Positions 1 to 7,858 of a stretch of 64,000 bases of DNA are shown piece by piece. The notes beneath the pieces are model-generated. The model ran no database searches, had not been told where the DNA came from, and saw only the letters and a program-made list of their open reading frames with translations. The stretch spans positions 1-64,000 of the forward strand of contig QHTE01000048.1 of the NCBI GenBank assembly GCA_003220685.1, read 5' to 3'. A program made the position numbers and the translations under genes. This DNA is from Candidatus Rokuibacteriota bacterium. Its GTDB lineage: Bacteria; Methylomirabilota; Methylomirabilia; Rokubacteriales; CSP1-6. Each line of letters opens with the position of its first letter. Within the stretch, counting starts at the first letter, position 1.

Positions 1-535
1 CGCGAAGATGCACGAGAACCCGGCGTTCGCGTTCGCCAACGGCTGCGAGGTGTGCGAGCTGGAGGTCGACCCCGAGACCGGCGCGGTCGAGATCGTCGCC
101 CTGACCATCGTCGACGATTCCGGCCGCTCGGTGAATCCGATGATCGTGCACGGCCAGATGCACGGCGCGGCGGCGCAGGGGATCGGCCAGGCGCTGACGG
201 AGCGCTGCGTCTACGATCCGGCGAACGGCCAGCTCCTCTCGGGCTCTTTTCTCGACTACGCCATCCCGCGCGCCGACGATCTGCCGTCGATCTCGGTCAC
301 CAGCCGCGACGTGCCGAGCCCGACGAATCCGCTCGGCGTCAAGGGCGCGGGCGAGGGCGCCACAATCGGCGCGCCGGGCGCCGTGATCCACGCGATCCTC
401 GACGCGCTGGCCCCGCTCGGTGTGGCTCACATCGACATGCCGGCGACGCCGGAACGCGTGTGGCTCGCGATCCGGGCTGCTCAAAAGGGCGCCGATGCGA
501 CGCGACGCCCGAAGGCCTCGCGCGAGGCGTCCTAG
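1..535 (+). CDS. Xanthine dehydrogenase family molybdopterin-binding subunit, C-terminal part
   Basis: The gene enters from the left edge, with the reading frame starting at base 2, and ends at TAG 533-535. The visible part is the last domain of the large molybdopterin-cytosine-dinucleotide-binding subunit of a xanthine dehydrogenase/CO dehydrogenase-type molybdenum hydroxylase. The segments DDSGRSVNPMIVHGQ and GIGQAL are characteristic. The loop GAGEGA carries the glutamate that serves as catalytic base in the family. A paralogue with the same C-terminal architecture lies at 19186-21555. The substrate cannot be told from this fragment. The FAD and iron-sulfur subunits are not downstream and may lie upstream outside the window. 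Confidence 0.93.
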   Translation, partial: AKMHENPAFAFANGCEVCELEVDPETGAVEIVALTIVDDSGRSVNPMIVHGQMHGAAAQGIGQALTERCVYDPANGQLLSGSFLDYAIPRADDLPSISVTSRDVPSPTNPLGVKGAGEGATIGAPGAVIHAILDALAPLGVAHIDMPATPERVWLAIRAAQKGADATRRPKASREAS

Positions 536-756
536 GCGGTCGCCGCCCAGCTACTCAGGACGACCCAGGGGAGCGCCGAGCCGTCACTTTTCAGCTCTTC
601 CTTCACGATCCGTCGACCCGGTTCGTCTACGGCCGAGTGCCCGCGTCGGCGAAGCTCGCCGACGAGCGTGGACTTGCCGCCGCCCGAGCATCCGGAGATC
701 ACGACAAAGCGGTCTCTTCGTGGCTCCCGCGTGAGGCTCTCAGGTGGTTTCACCAC
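532..756 (-). pseudogene. Truncated AAA-type P-loop ATPase (N-terminal remnant)
   Basis: A 74-residue reading frame begins like the small single-domain ATPases related to thymidylate kinase (AAA_28 type), with a perfect Walker A motif GCSGGGKST at residues 22-30 followed by a typical EPGRRIVKEEL segment. Family members run to roughly 180 residues. Here the frame ends after about 60 recognisable residues, in the stop region of the preceding molybdenum hydroxylase gene, with which it overlaps by four bases. Walker B and the rest of the fold are absent, so it should not fold into an active ATPase. I read it as a 3'-deleted remnant. A genuine small protein is less likely. Confidence 0.6.
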
Positions 757-762
757 GGGCTG

Positions 763-1812
763 CTAGCCCCCGCGGAAGTCGCGGAGGCGGCGCCAGATCG
801 CGCGGAGGCCGGCGATGACCGGCACCGAGAGGAACATACCCGCGACGCCGGCCAGCTCGCCGCCGGCGAGCACGCCGAAGATCACGAGGCCGGGATGGAG
901 CTCGACGCCGCGGCCCATGATCAGGGGGCTCGAGACGTAGTCCTGGACGAGACGCCAGATCACGATGAAGAGCGCCAGGAGCCAGGGGTGCACGAAGCCG
1001 CTGAACAGGGCGACCGAGACGATCGTGACGCCCGCGGCGAGCGGTCCGACGACGGGAAGGAACTCGAGCGCCCCGCCGATCGCCGCGAGGACCAGGGCGT
1101 ACGGCACGCCCGCGAGCAGGAACAGCACCGCCCAGACGACGAACGTCAGCACGCACAGGAGGACAAGGGCGCGGACGTATTCACCGAACACGCTGTGGAG
1201 GTCTCGGGCGATCGCCTGATAGAGCTCGCGCCGCCCGCCCTGCTCGGCGATCGCGCCGGTCGCCGAATCCGCGATCCGCTCGGCGTCCCGCAGGAAGAAG
1301 AACGCGAAGATCGGAACCATGACGACGACCCAGGCGCCCGAGAGCCAGCTGAGGGCGCCGGCGAGGCCGCGCTGGGCGTACTCCACGGCCTGCGGCAGGT
1401 GCGCCCGGACCAAGTCGTCTAGAATCTCGGCGCCGGCCCAGCGCGGGAAGATGTTGCTGATCACTCGTCCGCTCTTGATCTGCGCCGAGATCTCTGGGAA
1501 CTTCTGGCCGAGCGCGGCCAGCTCGCGGCCGAGCGGGGGACCGACCAGCGCGGCCAAGGTGCTCAACGCGGCCACGAGCACGAGATAGACCGCGCCGATC
1601 GCGAGCGGGCGCCGCCCCGAGCGCGGCAGACCGCGCTCGGCGAGCTTCACGAGCGGAAAGATCAGGTACGCGAACACCACGGCGAAGGCCAGCACGAGCA
1701 GGACCGTTCGCAAGAGATAGAGGAGCGCCAGCCCGCCGAGGACGACGAGGACGGTCCACACCACTCGCAGGGTTGTGGGATCGAGGATGCGAGGCGGCGG
1801 AGGCGACGGCAT
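763..1812 (-). CDS. AI-2E family transporter (PerM/TqsA-like membrane protein)
   Basis: A 349-residue integral membrane protein of the AI-2E transporter family (formerly UPF0118). A short polar N-terminus is followed by two closely spaced hydrophobic helices, a third near residues 60-85, a soluble region of about 70 residues, and then a C-terminal block of five helices containing the family-typical segment GVELHPGLVIFGVLAGGEL. Length is normal for the family, whose members export autoinducer-2 or act in ion homeostasis. The actual substrate is usually unknown. The gene is a single unit, with the MFS gene following it upstream on the same strand after about 30 bp. The start ATG at 1812 directly precedes a predicted helix. 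Confidence 0.85.
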   Translation of the reverse strand: MPSPPPPRILDPTTLRVVWTVLVVLGGLALLYLLRTVLLVLAFAVVFAYLIFPLVKLAERGLPRSGRRPLAIGAVYLVLVAALSTLAALVGPPLGRELAALGQKFPEISAQIKSGRVISNIFPRWAGAEILDDLVRAHLPQAVEYAQRGLAGALSWLSGAWVVVMVPIFAFFFLRDAERIADSATGAIAEQGGRRELYQAIARDLHSVFGEYVRALVLLCVLTFVVWAVLFLLAGVPYALVLAAIGGALEFLPVVGPLAAGVTIVSVALFSGFVHPWLLALFIVIWRLVQDYVSSPLIMGRGVELHPGLVIFGVLAGGELAGVAGMFLSVPVIAGLRAIWRRLRDFRGG

Positions 1813-1841
1813 GACGGGCGCGATTCTAGATCACGCCGGGA

Positions 1842-3044
1842 TCAGCCGCGCTGCGGCAGGGTCGCCGCGGTCGGCCGGCGCCGCCGCCACAGGCTCGCCC
1901 GCCATCTGATGCCGATGAGCAGAGTGAACACGAGCCCGACGGCCGTGAACACGCTGATGGTCGACGGATAGCCGATGCGTTCGATGAGGACACCCGAGGC
2001 CATCAGGCCGAGCGGCATGCCGTAGATCGCCAGGGTCCGTACGCCCATCACGCGCGCCCGGAAGCGCTCGTCCGAGGCCGCGAGGATGTTGGCGGTCATC
2101 GCGATCATCGCGATGCTCTGGACGAAGCCCGCGATGACCAGCGCCGCGAGGCCGGGCCCCATGCTCTGCAGACGGCCGAAGCCGAACAGGATCGCGTACC
2201 AGATCGCCGTGTAGACCAGCATCGATCGCGCGAGCCGCCGTGGACCGCCCGTCGCGACGGTGGCGATCGAACCCATGAGACTGCCGAGCGCGAAGCTGGC
2301 GGCGAGCCAGCCGAGCCCCGTCGCGTCGACGAGGAAGACGCGCTTGGCCACGTAGGGCAGGAGGCCGCTCGAGATCGGGTAGGCGGTCAGGTTGATCAGG
2401 AACGCGAGCCACATCATCGCGAGCAGCTCCGGCGTCCCCAGCACGTAGAGCAGACCGTCCTTGAGCTCGCGGCGGCGCGACGGGACCAGCCCGGCGCCGG
2501 CGGCCGATTCGGAGCTCTCGCCGATCGAGCCGCCGGGATCCGGCACCGGACGCCGTCTCGCCACTTCCCAGGTGAGCACGAGGCTCGCCGCGTAGAGCGT
2601 CGTCACCAGGACGTAGGTTCTCTCGAGACCGAGAAGAGTCGAGAGCCCGGCGCCGGCGAGCGCGCCGACCACACGGGCCGAGTCCATCGTGGCGCGCGAG
2701 AGGCCGACCGCGCCCATCAGGTGCGCCGGCGGAATCGTCTCGCCGATGAGCGCGTTGCGGAGCACCTGGTCGTTGGGACGCACGATGCCGGCGAGCGTGG
2801 CGATCGCGAAGACCCAGCCGGGCGTCAGGTTCCCGGTCAAGGTCAGCATCAGAACGAACGCGGCGAGCAGGGTGTAGACCGCGCGCATTGCCGAGAGCAC
2901 CACCCGGCCGCCGAGCCGGTCGCCCAGCACGCCGAACATCGGCGAGGCGAGGGTGCCCAGCAGCAGCAGCGAGCCGAACGCGGTGAGCAGCAGGACCGAG
3001 CCCGTCTGCACCATCACGTACCAGCCGAGGATGACCGTCTCCAT
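1842..3044 (-). CDS. MFS transporter (start uncertain)
   Basis: A major facilitator superfamily permease, probably of the DHA/enterobactin-exporter-like group, with a GDRLGGR loop between helices 2 and 3 and about twelve hydrophobic segments. The first ATG at 3044 falls inside what should be helix 1. In the same frame upstream the sequence reads SFRFQWPADLLTS and LAFE, which looks like the normal N-terminus of the family. No ATG, GTG or TTG exists between that point and the TGA that ends the upstream aldo/keto reductase at 3138-3140. The only plausible alternative is a CTG at 3120-3122. Either CTG is used or the gene is 5'-damaged. The frame is otherwise intact to its stop. Confidence 0.8.
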   Translation of the reverse strand: METVILGWYVMVQTGSVLLLTAFGSLLLLGTLASPMFGVLGDRLGGRVVLSAMRAVYTLLAAFVLMLTLTGNLTPGWVFAIATLAGIVRPNDQVLRNALIGETIPPAHLMGAVGLSRATMDSARVVGALAGAGLSTLLGLERTYVLVTTLYAASLVLTWEVARRRPVPDPGGSIGESSESAAGAGLVPSRRRELKDGLLYVLGTPELLAMMWLAFLINLTAYPISSGLLPYVAKRVFLVDATGLGWLAASFALGSLMGSIATVATGGPRRLARSMLVYTAIWYAILFGFGRLQSMGPGLAALVIAGFVQSIAMIAMTANILAASDERFRARVMGVRTLAIYGMPLGLMASGVLIERIGYPSTISVFTAVGLVFTLLIGIRWRASLWRRRRPTAATLPQRG

Positions 3045-3137
3045 CTCGAACGCCAGCGACGTGAGCAGATCGGCGGGCCACTGGAAGCGGAAGCTCCGGA
3101 CGCGGAACGCGGCGGGGATCAGGGCCGAATGCGCGCC

Positions 3138-3974
3138 TCAGCCGGCCAGCCGCTCGATGGCCGACACGTCGTCGGCCGAGAGCGGCAGATCGCAGCTCGC
3201 GAGGTCCTGCTTCATGTGCGCGGGATCGGAGGTCCCGGTCAGCGGTAGCATGCCGACGGCGAGGGCGAACCGGAACACGACCTGGGGTGGTGTCGCGCGC
3301 AGGCGCGCGGCGATCTCGGCGACCCGGCGGCTCGACAGCACCTCGAGGTTGGCGGTGAGCAGCGAGAAGCCCTGGTAGACGATCCGGCGCTCGCGGCAGA
3401 ACGCGCGCACGTCGCGGTCCCAGCCGAGCCGGGCGAAGCACCGGTTCTGCACGAACGCGGGCGGCTCGGCGCCGGTCGCGATCATCTGGCGCAGATGGCG
3501 TAGCGACACGTTGCTGACACCGAGAAGGCGCGTGCGCCCGCCGTCGCGCTCCTTGATCATCGCGGCCCACACCTCGGCGTCGTGCTCGGTCCATCCGTAG
3601 CCGGACGCCGGCCCGTGCAGCACGTAGCTGTCGACGTGGTCGGTTCCGAGGTGCTCGAGCGAGCTCGCCATCGACTGCGCGACCTGCGTGGACAGAGGCG
3701 CCGTCTGATCGTAGGGGAGCCGATGGTCCTGGCCGCCTTCATAGGTGAATTTCGTCTGGAGGAGGAGATCGGCGCGGGTAACGACGCCGGCGCGGTACGC
3801 GGCGGCGAGCGCCTGGCCCACACCCGCCTCGAAGTAGTGCCGCCGCTGGTTCGCGGTATCGATGCCCCGGAAGCCCGCCCGGAGTGCCTGCTCGGTCAAG
3901 GCCGGCGTCCGGTCTTCCTTCCAGGCGGTTCCATAAAGGAAGTTGGGGACGCGTGCGGGCTCCGTTGCCGGCAT
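3138..3974 (-). CDS. Aldo/keto reductase
   Basis: A 278-residue NAD(P)H-dependent oxidoreductase of the aldo/keto reductase superfamily, a cytosolic TIM barrel. The catalytic tetrad can be seen in order: Asp39 in GIDTANQ, Tyr47, Lys75 in LLQTKFTY and His120 in SYVLHGP. It lies upstream of the MFS gene in the same direction, with its stop only about 95 bp before that gene's first ATG, so the two are probably co-transcribed. The substrate is not predictable. Length is at the short end of the family. Confidence 0.9.
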   Translation of the reverse strand: MPATEPARVPNFLYGTAWKEDRTPALTEQALRAGFRGIDTANQRRHYFEAGVGQALAAAYRAGVVTRADLLLQTKFTYEGGQDHRLPYDQTAPLSTQVAQSMASSLEHLGTDHVDSYVLHGPASGYGWTEHDAEVWAAMIKERDGGRTRLLGVSNVSLRHLRQMIATGAEPPAFVQNRCFARLGWDRDVRAFCRERRIVYQGFSLLTANLEVLSSRRVAEIAARLRATPPQVVFRFALAVGMLPLTGTSDPAHMKQDLASCDLPLSADDVSAIERLAG

Positions 3975-4050
3975 GGCGTCATTCTGCCACGGTCGCCGCG
4001 AATTTCGAGCGGACAGCGCCGGCGCGGGTGGCGTAGCCTTCGCGCCCTGC

Positions 4051-4063
4051 TCGTGCTAACGTC
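4051..4063 (+). promoter_or_regulatory. Putative extended -10 promoter element of the LLM oxidoreductase gene
   Basis: The sequence TCGTGCTAACGTC contains TG-n-TAACGT, an extended -10-like element, 22 bp before the ATG at 4084. The identical 13-mer recurs at 30268-30280, directly before another gene start. No convincing -35 box is visible. A Shine-Dalgarno AGGAG lies between the element and the ATG. Confidence 0.35.
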
Positions 4064-4083
4064 CAGCCCGAGGAGCGGCTACC

Positions 4084-5160
4084 ATGAAGGTCTCGTTCTT
4101 CGAAACCGCGCGTTACCAGGCAGCGAAGCCCCTGCCATCGGAATGGCCCGTGCCGTCCGGCGTCTACGAGCCCGACGCGGGCGCCCGCGCCTATCGCGGG
4201 ATGATCGAGCGGCTCGAGTTCGTCGAAGAGCTCGGGTTCGACTGGGTCAGCGTCTCCGAGCATCATTACTCGCCGCGGATCCTGACGCCGTCCCCGATCG
4301 TCTCGGCCGCGTTCCTCGCCGCGCATCTGAAGAAGATCAAGATCGCGCTGCTCGGCCCGATCGTCCCGCAGAGCAATCCCGTGCGCGTGGCCGAAGAGAT
4401 CGCGATGCTCGATACCATGGCCCAGGGACGCCTGGTCGTCGGGCTCTTGCGCGGAACCTCGAACGAGTCGCTGACGTACGATCTGAACCCGGCCGAGTCC
4501 CGGGAGCGAACCGACGAGGGGATGGAGCTCATCCTCAAGGCGTGGACGGAGCCGCAGCCGTTCGGCTGGCAGGGTCGTCACTTCCGATACCGCACCGTCT
4601 CGATCTGGCCGCGCCCGCTCCAACAGCCTCATCCGCCGACCTATGCGCTGGGAACCAGTCGCGAGGCCTGCGAGTTCGCGGCGCGCCACCATCTGGGCTG
4701 CGGCGTTTCCTACGGATCGTTCGAGGGGGTGGGCAGAGCCACGAAATACTACCGCGAGGAATGCGCGCACCACGGGTGGCAGCCCTCGCCCGAGCAGATC
4801 ATCTATCGGGCGAACATGCTCCTGGCCGACACCGATGAGGAAGCTCACGAGACGTTGCGCAAGCTGCCGGGCCAAGCGCCGTTCTCCATGCGGCCGCGTA
4901 TCCGCGACGCGATGATGACGCTCGATTCGCGCAACATCGCGGGCGAGGCGCGGTCGCCGATCGTGAGCGGGGCCCTGCCCACCACGTTCATCGGCAGCCC
5001 GGACACGGTCGTCGACCAGGTCCGCCGCTGTCGCGACGTAGTCGGGGCGGGCGTCATCGACATCTCGCTACACCCACCCGGCTCGAACGATCTCGAGCCC
5101 CTCATGCGCGCGCTCGAGCTCTTCGGCAAGAAAGTGCTCCCGCGGATCCGCGACATCTAG
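4084..5160 (+). CDS. LLM class flavin-dependent oxidoreductase
   Basis: A 358-residue bacterial-luciferase-like monooxygenase (F420- or FMNH2-dependent TIM barrel). Diagnostic segments are GFDWVSVSEHHY near residues 53-64, LGPIVPQSNPVRVAEEIAMLD, and the C-terminal TTFIGSPDTVVDQVR motif that binds cofactor phosphate in the family. The start is ATG 4084, preceded by AGGAG at suitable spacing. An alpha/beta hydrolase and a peptide-binding protein follow within tens of bases, so the three may form a catabolic operon. The substrate is unknown. A second, only distantly similar LLM protein is encoded at 56371-57309. Confidence 0.92.
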   Translation: MKVSFFETARYQAAKPLPSEWPVPSGVYEPDAGARAYRGMIERLEFVEELGFDWVSVSEHHYSPRILTPSPIVSAAFLAAHLKKIKIALLGPIVPQSNPVRVAEEIAMLDTMAQGRLVVGLLRGTSNESLTYDLNPAESRERTDEGMELILKAWTEPQPFGWQGRHFRYRTVSIWPRPLQQPHPPTYALGTSREACEFAARHHLGCGVSYGSFEGVGRATKYYREECAHHGWQPSPEQIIYRANMLLADTDEEAHETLRKLPGQAPFSMRPRIRDAMMTLDSRNIAGEARSPIVSGALPTTFIGSPDTVVDQVRRCRDVVGAGVIDISLHPPGSNDLEPLMRALELFGKKVLPRIRDI

Positions 5161-5173
5161 GACTTCCCCGGGA

Positions 5174-5965
5174 ATGGCCGAGACCGCGTTCCGCGAAGGT
5201 CACGTCGACGCCGACGGGTTCCGGATCCGCTTCCTGGAGGCCGGCGACGGTGTTCCGCTCGTGCACCTGCACGGCGCCGGCGGGCTGCGTCTCACCCCCA
5301 CGCACGAGCTCCTCGCTCGCCGGTTCCGAGTCGTCGCCTTCGAGATGCCGGGGTTCGGCAATTCGCCGGTGAACACGCGCACCGAGACCATGCCCGAGCT
5401 CGCCTCGACGATGTCGCGCGCGATCGACCGGCTCGGCCTGGACACGTTCAACCTGATGGGTACCTCCTTCGGCGGAAAGACCGCCCTGTGGCTCGCGCTC
5501 CAGCAGACCGGGCGCGTGCAGGCACTCGTGCTCGAGGCGCCGGCCGCGATCCGTCAAGAAGGCGCCGCGGCGCCGTCGGGCACGCCCCAAGAGATTGCGC
5601 GGCGCCTCTATGCGCATCCGGAGCGGGTCTCGGCTCCGCTGATCGACCCGGCGCTGCGCGCGAAGGCGCAGCCGCTGGTCCAGCGGCTTCTCGGTCCTCA
5701 CCGCGACGCGGATCTCGAGAGCCGGCTGCAGGATCTCTCGACGCCGACGCTCGTGCTCTTCGGCACCCTCGACGGCGTCATCGCGCCGGCGATGGGCCGC
5801 CTCTACAAGGACTTGATGCCCAACTGCCACCTCGTCTTCGTGTACGATGCGGCGCACGCGATCAGCACCGATCGCCCCGAGGCGTTCACCGAGGTGGTGG
5901 TCGACTTCCTGGAGCGCCACGAGGCGTTCGTCATCAGCCGCGCCGAGACGGTGATCCACCCGTAG
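5174..5965 (+). CDS. Alpha/beta fold hydrolase
   Basis: A 263-residue cytosolic alpha/beta hydrolase. The oxyanion-hole motif HLHGAGG is near residue 31, the nucleophile elbow GTSFGG places the serine at residue 98, the acid is Asp200 in LFGTLDG, and the base is His228 in DAAHAIS. Spacing of the triad is normal. The gene begins 14 bp after the LLM oxidoreductase stop and probably belongs to the same transcript, consistent with hydrolysis of an oxygenated product. No specific family such as C-C hydrolase can be assigned with confidence. Confidence 0.9.
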   Translation: MAETAFREGHVDADGFRIRFLEAGDGVPLVHLHGAGGLRLTPTHELLARRFRVVAFEMPGFGNSPVNTRTETMPELASTMSRAIDRLGLDTFNLMGTSFGGKTALWLALQQTGRVQALVLEAPAAIRQEGAAAPSGTPQEIARRLYAHPERVSAPLIDPALRAKAQPLVQRLLGPHRDADLESRLQDLSTPTLVLFGTLDGVIAPAMGRLYKDLMPNCHLVFVYDAAHAISTDRPEAFTEVVVDFLERHEAFVISRAETVIHP

Positions 5966-5996
5966 ACAATCCACCTCATCGCCGAGGAGGATGCTC

Positions 5997-7571
5997 ATGG
6001 TCCGCTTCTCGTCAGTGGCGTCGGCGACCGCGCTCCTCCTCAGCCTTTCCCTCTCGGCGTCGGCCCAGGCTCCCGCGCCGCCGCCCGTAGGGCGCTCGGA
6101 AGCGCCCGCGGGGCGCTCGGAAGCGCCCGCGGGGCAGGTCACGTTCGCCGTCACGGTGACATTGGCGCCGACCTGGTTCGATCCGGCGGAGACGCCGGGG
6201 GTCATCACCCCGTTTCTCACGCTCTACGCGCTCCACGACGCGCTCGTGAAGCCGCTGCCCGGCAACGCGTGGGCGCCGTGCCTGGCCGAGTCGTGGACGA
6301 TGTCGAAGGACGGCCTCACCTACGAGTTCGTGCTCCGCAAGGGAATGCGGTTCCACAACGGTGATCCGCTCACTGCCGAGGACGTGAAGTTCTCGTTCGA
6401 GCGCTACAAGGGCGGCGGCGCCACGACCCTGAGGGCGCGCGTGGCGGGGGTCGAGATCATCGATCCCCTGCGCATCCGGTTCCGGATGAAGCAGCCGTGG
6501 CCCGACTTCATGACGTTCTACGCGACGCCGGCCACCAGCGCCGCCTGGATCGTCCCGAAGAGGTACGTGGAGCGCGTCGGCGACGACGGCTTCAAGAAGG
6601 CTCCGATCGGCGCCGGCCCCTACCGCTTCGTATCCTTCAACCCCGGCGTCGAGCTGGTGCTCGAGGCCTATGAGGGCTACTGGCGCAAGACGCCGTCGGT
6701 CAAGCGCGTGGTGTTGAAGTCGGTACCGGACGAGGCGACTCGCATGGTGATGGTCAAGCGCGGCGAGAGCGACATCTCCTATGGCCTGCGGGGCCCGGAC
6801 GCCGACGACGTGCGACGCACCCCCGGCCTCGCGCTCAAGGTCGTGCTTCCGACCGTCAGCCAGTGGCTCACGTTCACCCAGCAGTGGGACCCGAGGTCGC
6901 CGTGGGCGGACCAGCGCGTGCGCCTCGCGGCGAACCTCGGCATCGATCGCAAGACGTTCAGCGACGCGGAGTATCTCGGACACGGCCGGCCGGCGCCGTC
7001 GATCATCCCGCGCGATTTCGAGTTCTACTGGGCGCCGCCCGCCTATCCGTACGATCCGGCGCGCGCGAAGAAGCTTTTGGCCGAAGCGGGCTATCCGAAG
7101 GGCTTCGACGCCGTCGAGCTCGCAACCGACGCCGTGTTCGCGCCGGAGGCCGAGGCTGTGCTCAACGGCCTGCAGTCGATCGGCATCCGCGCCCGGCTAC
7201 GCCCGATGGAGCGCGCGAGCTTCTACAAGGCGGATCAGGAAAAGCAGTTCAAGTACCTGGTGCGCGTGGGCAGCGGGGCCGCCGGCAACGCCTCGACCCG
7301 GATCGAGGCGTTCGTGATCTCCGGCGGGATTCGCTCCTACGGCGGCTACCCCGACATCGACGCGCTCTTCCGCGATCAGGCCGGCGAGATGGACGCCAAG
7401 CGGCGTGAAACGCTCCTGCACAAGATCCAGCAGCTCATGTACGAGCGCGCGATGTTCGCGCCGATCGTGGAGCAAGCTGGACTGATCGGCGTGGGCCCGC
7501 GGCTGGCCGAGGTGCCCACGATCACCGGACACCCGTTCATCTCGCCCTACGAGGACCTCAGGCTCAAGTAG
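5997..7571 (+). CDS. ABC transporter substrate-binding protein, peptide/nickel type (SBP_bac_5)
   Basis: A secreted solute-binding protein of family 5 (DppA/OppA-like), about 524 residues. It starts MVRFSSVASATALLLSLSLS, a clear Sec signal peptide ending around ASA. Two ATGs compete: 5991 abuts the GAGGAGG Shine-Dalgarno, while 5997 has a normal 6-nt spacing, so I prefer 5997. The signatures AESWTMSKDGLTYEFVLRKGMRFHNG and GAGPYRFVSF are present as separate segments. Between signal peptide and mature domain is the repeat GRSEAPAGRSEAPAG, encoded by a tandem 21-bp duplication. No permease or ATPase genes follow, so its transporter is orphan or encoded elsewhere. Confidence 0.92.
   Translation: MVRFSSVASATALLLSLSLSASAQAPAPPPVGRSEAPAGRSEAPAGQVTFAVTVTLAPTWFDPAETPGVITPFLTLYALHDALVKPLPGNAWAPCLAESWTMSKDGLTYEFVLRKGMRFHNGDPLTAEDVKFSFERYKGGGATTLRARVAGVEIIDPLRIRFRMKQPWPDFMTFYATPATSAAWIVPKRYVERVGDDGFKKAPIGAGPYRFVSFNPGVELVLEAYEGYWRKTPSVKRVVLKSVPDEATRMVMVKRGESDISYGLRGPDADDVRRTPGLALKVVLPTVSQWLTFTQQWDPRSPWADQRVRLAANLGIDRKTFSDAEYLGHGRPAPSIIPRDFEFYWAPPAYPYDPARAKKLLAEAGYPKGFDAVELATDAVFAPEAEAVLNGLQSIGIRARLRPMERASFYKADQEKQFKYLVRVGSGAAGNASTRIEAFVISGGIRSYGGYPDIDALFRDQAGEMDAKRRETLLHKIQQLMYERAMFAPIVEQAGLIGVGPRLAEVPTITGHPFISPYEDLRLK
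6090..6131 (+). repeat. Tandem 21-bp duplication, each unit palindromic, inside a signal-peptide linker
   Basis: Two perfect copies of a 21-bp unit (6090-6110 and 6111-6131) are followed by a partial third. Within each unit GGGCGCT and AGCGCCC form a 7-bp stem around CGGA. The repeat stays in frame and encodes GRSEAPA twice just after the signal peptide of the peptide-binding protein. Confidence 0.85.
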
Positions 7572-7798
7572 CCCAGGCGAGCCGCGTAGCCCCGGGACGG
7601 CGCGAGTCGCCGCCTGCGCGAGTCGACGGTCAGTCCGAGGGCTTCGAGCGTTTCGACTCCGAGGATCGGCTCGACGACACCGCCGACGTGGATGGTCGCC
7701 GGCGCTTCGCGCTTCCCGATCCGGCCCGTGTCGACGAGCATGCTGACCGTCGCCGCTTTGTCGGCCGAGACCCTCACGCGTTGATGAATGTGACCCAC
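7547..7798 (-). pseudogene. Clan AA (retropepsin-like) aspartic protease with internal deletion
   Basis: The frame reads VRVSADKAATVSMLVDTG, the N-terminal half of a retropepsin-like aspartic protease with the DTG active-site triplet at residues 23-25. It is followed at once by GKREAPATIHVGGVVEPILG and LGVETLEALGLTVD, the C-terminal part of the same fold. Family members have about 45 more residues between these blocks, holding the flap and the middle strands, so the gene seems to carry an in-frame internal deletion. I chose the GTG at 7798 (protein begins VGHIHQ); an ATG at 7834 is also in frame. Its 3' end overlaps the convergent peptide-binding-protein gene by 25 bp. Confidence 0.55.
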
Positions 7799-7858
7799 GG
7801 CCCAAAGCCTAGGTCGCGGTGGGCCTCGCGTCAACGAGCTTCGACAGATACATCACGC

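Noticed and set aside
3138-3140. TGA between the aldo/keto reductase and MFS frames read as selenocysteine (one fused protein)
   Set aside because: Both genes lie in one frame, but the residues before the TGA are a normal aldo/keto reductase end and those after it are an MFS start; no cysteine is expected there and no SECIS-like hairpin is evident.
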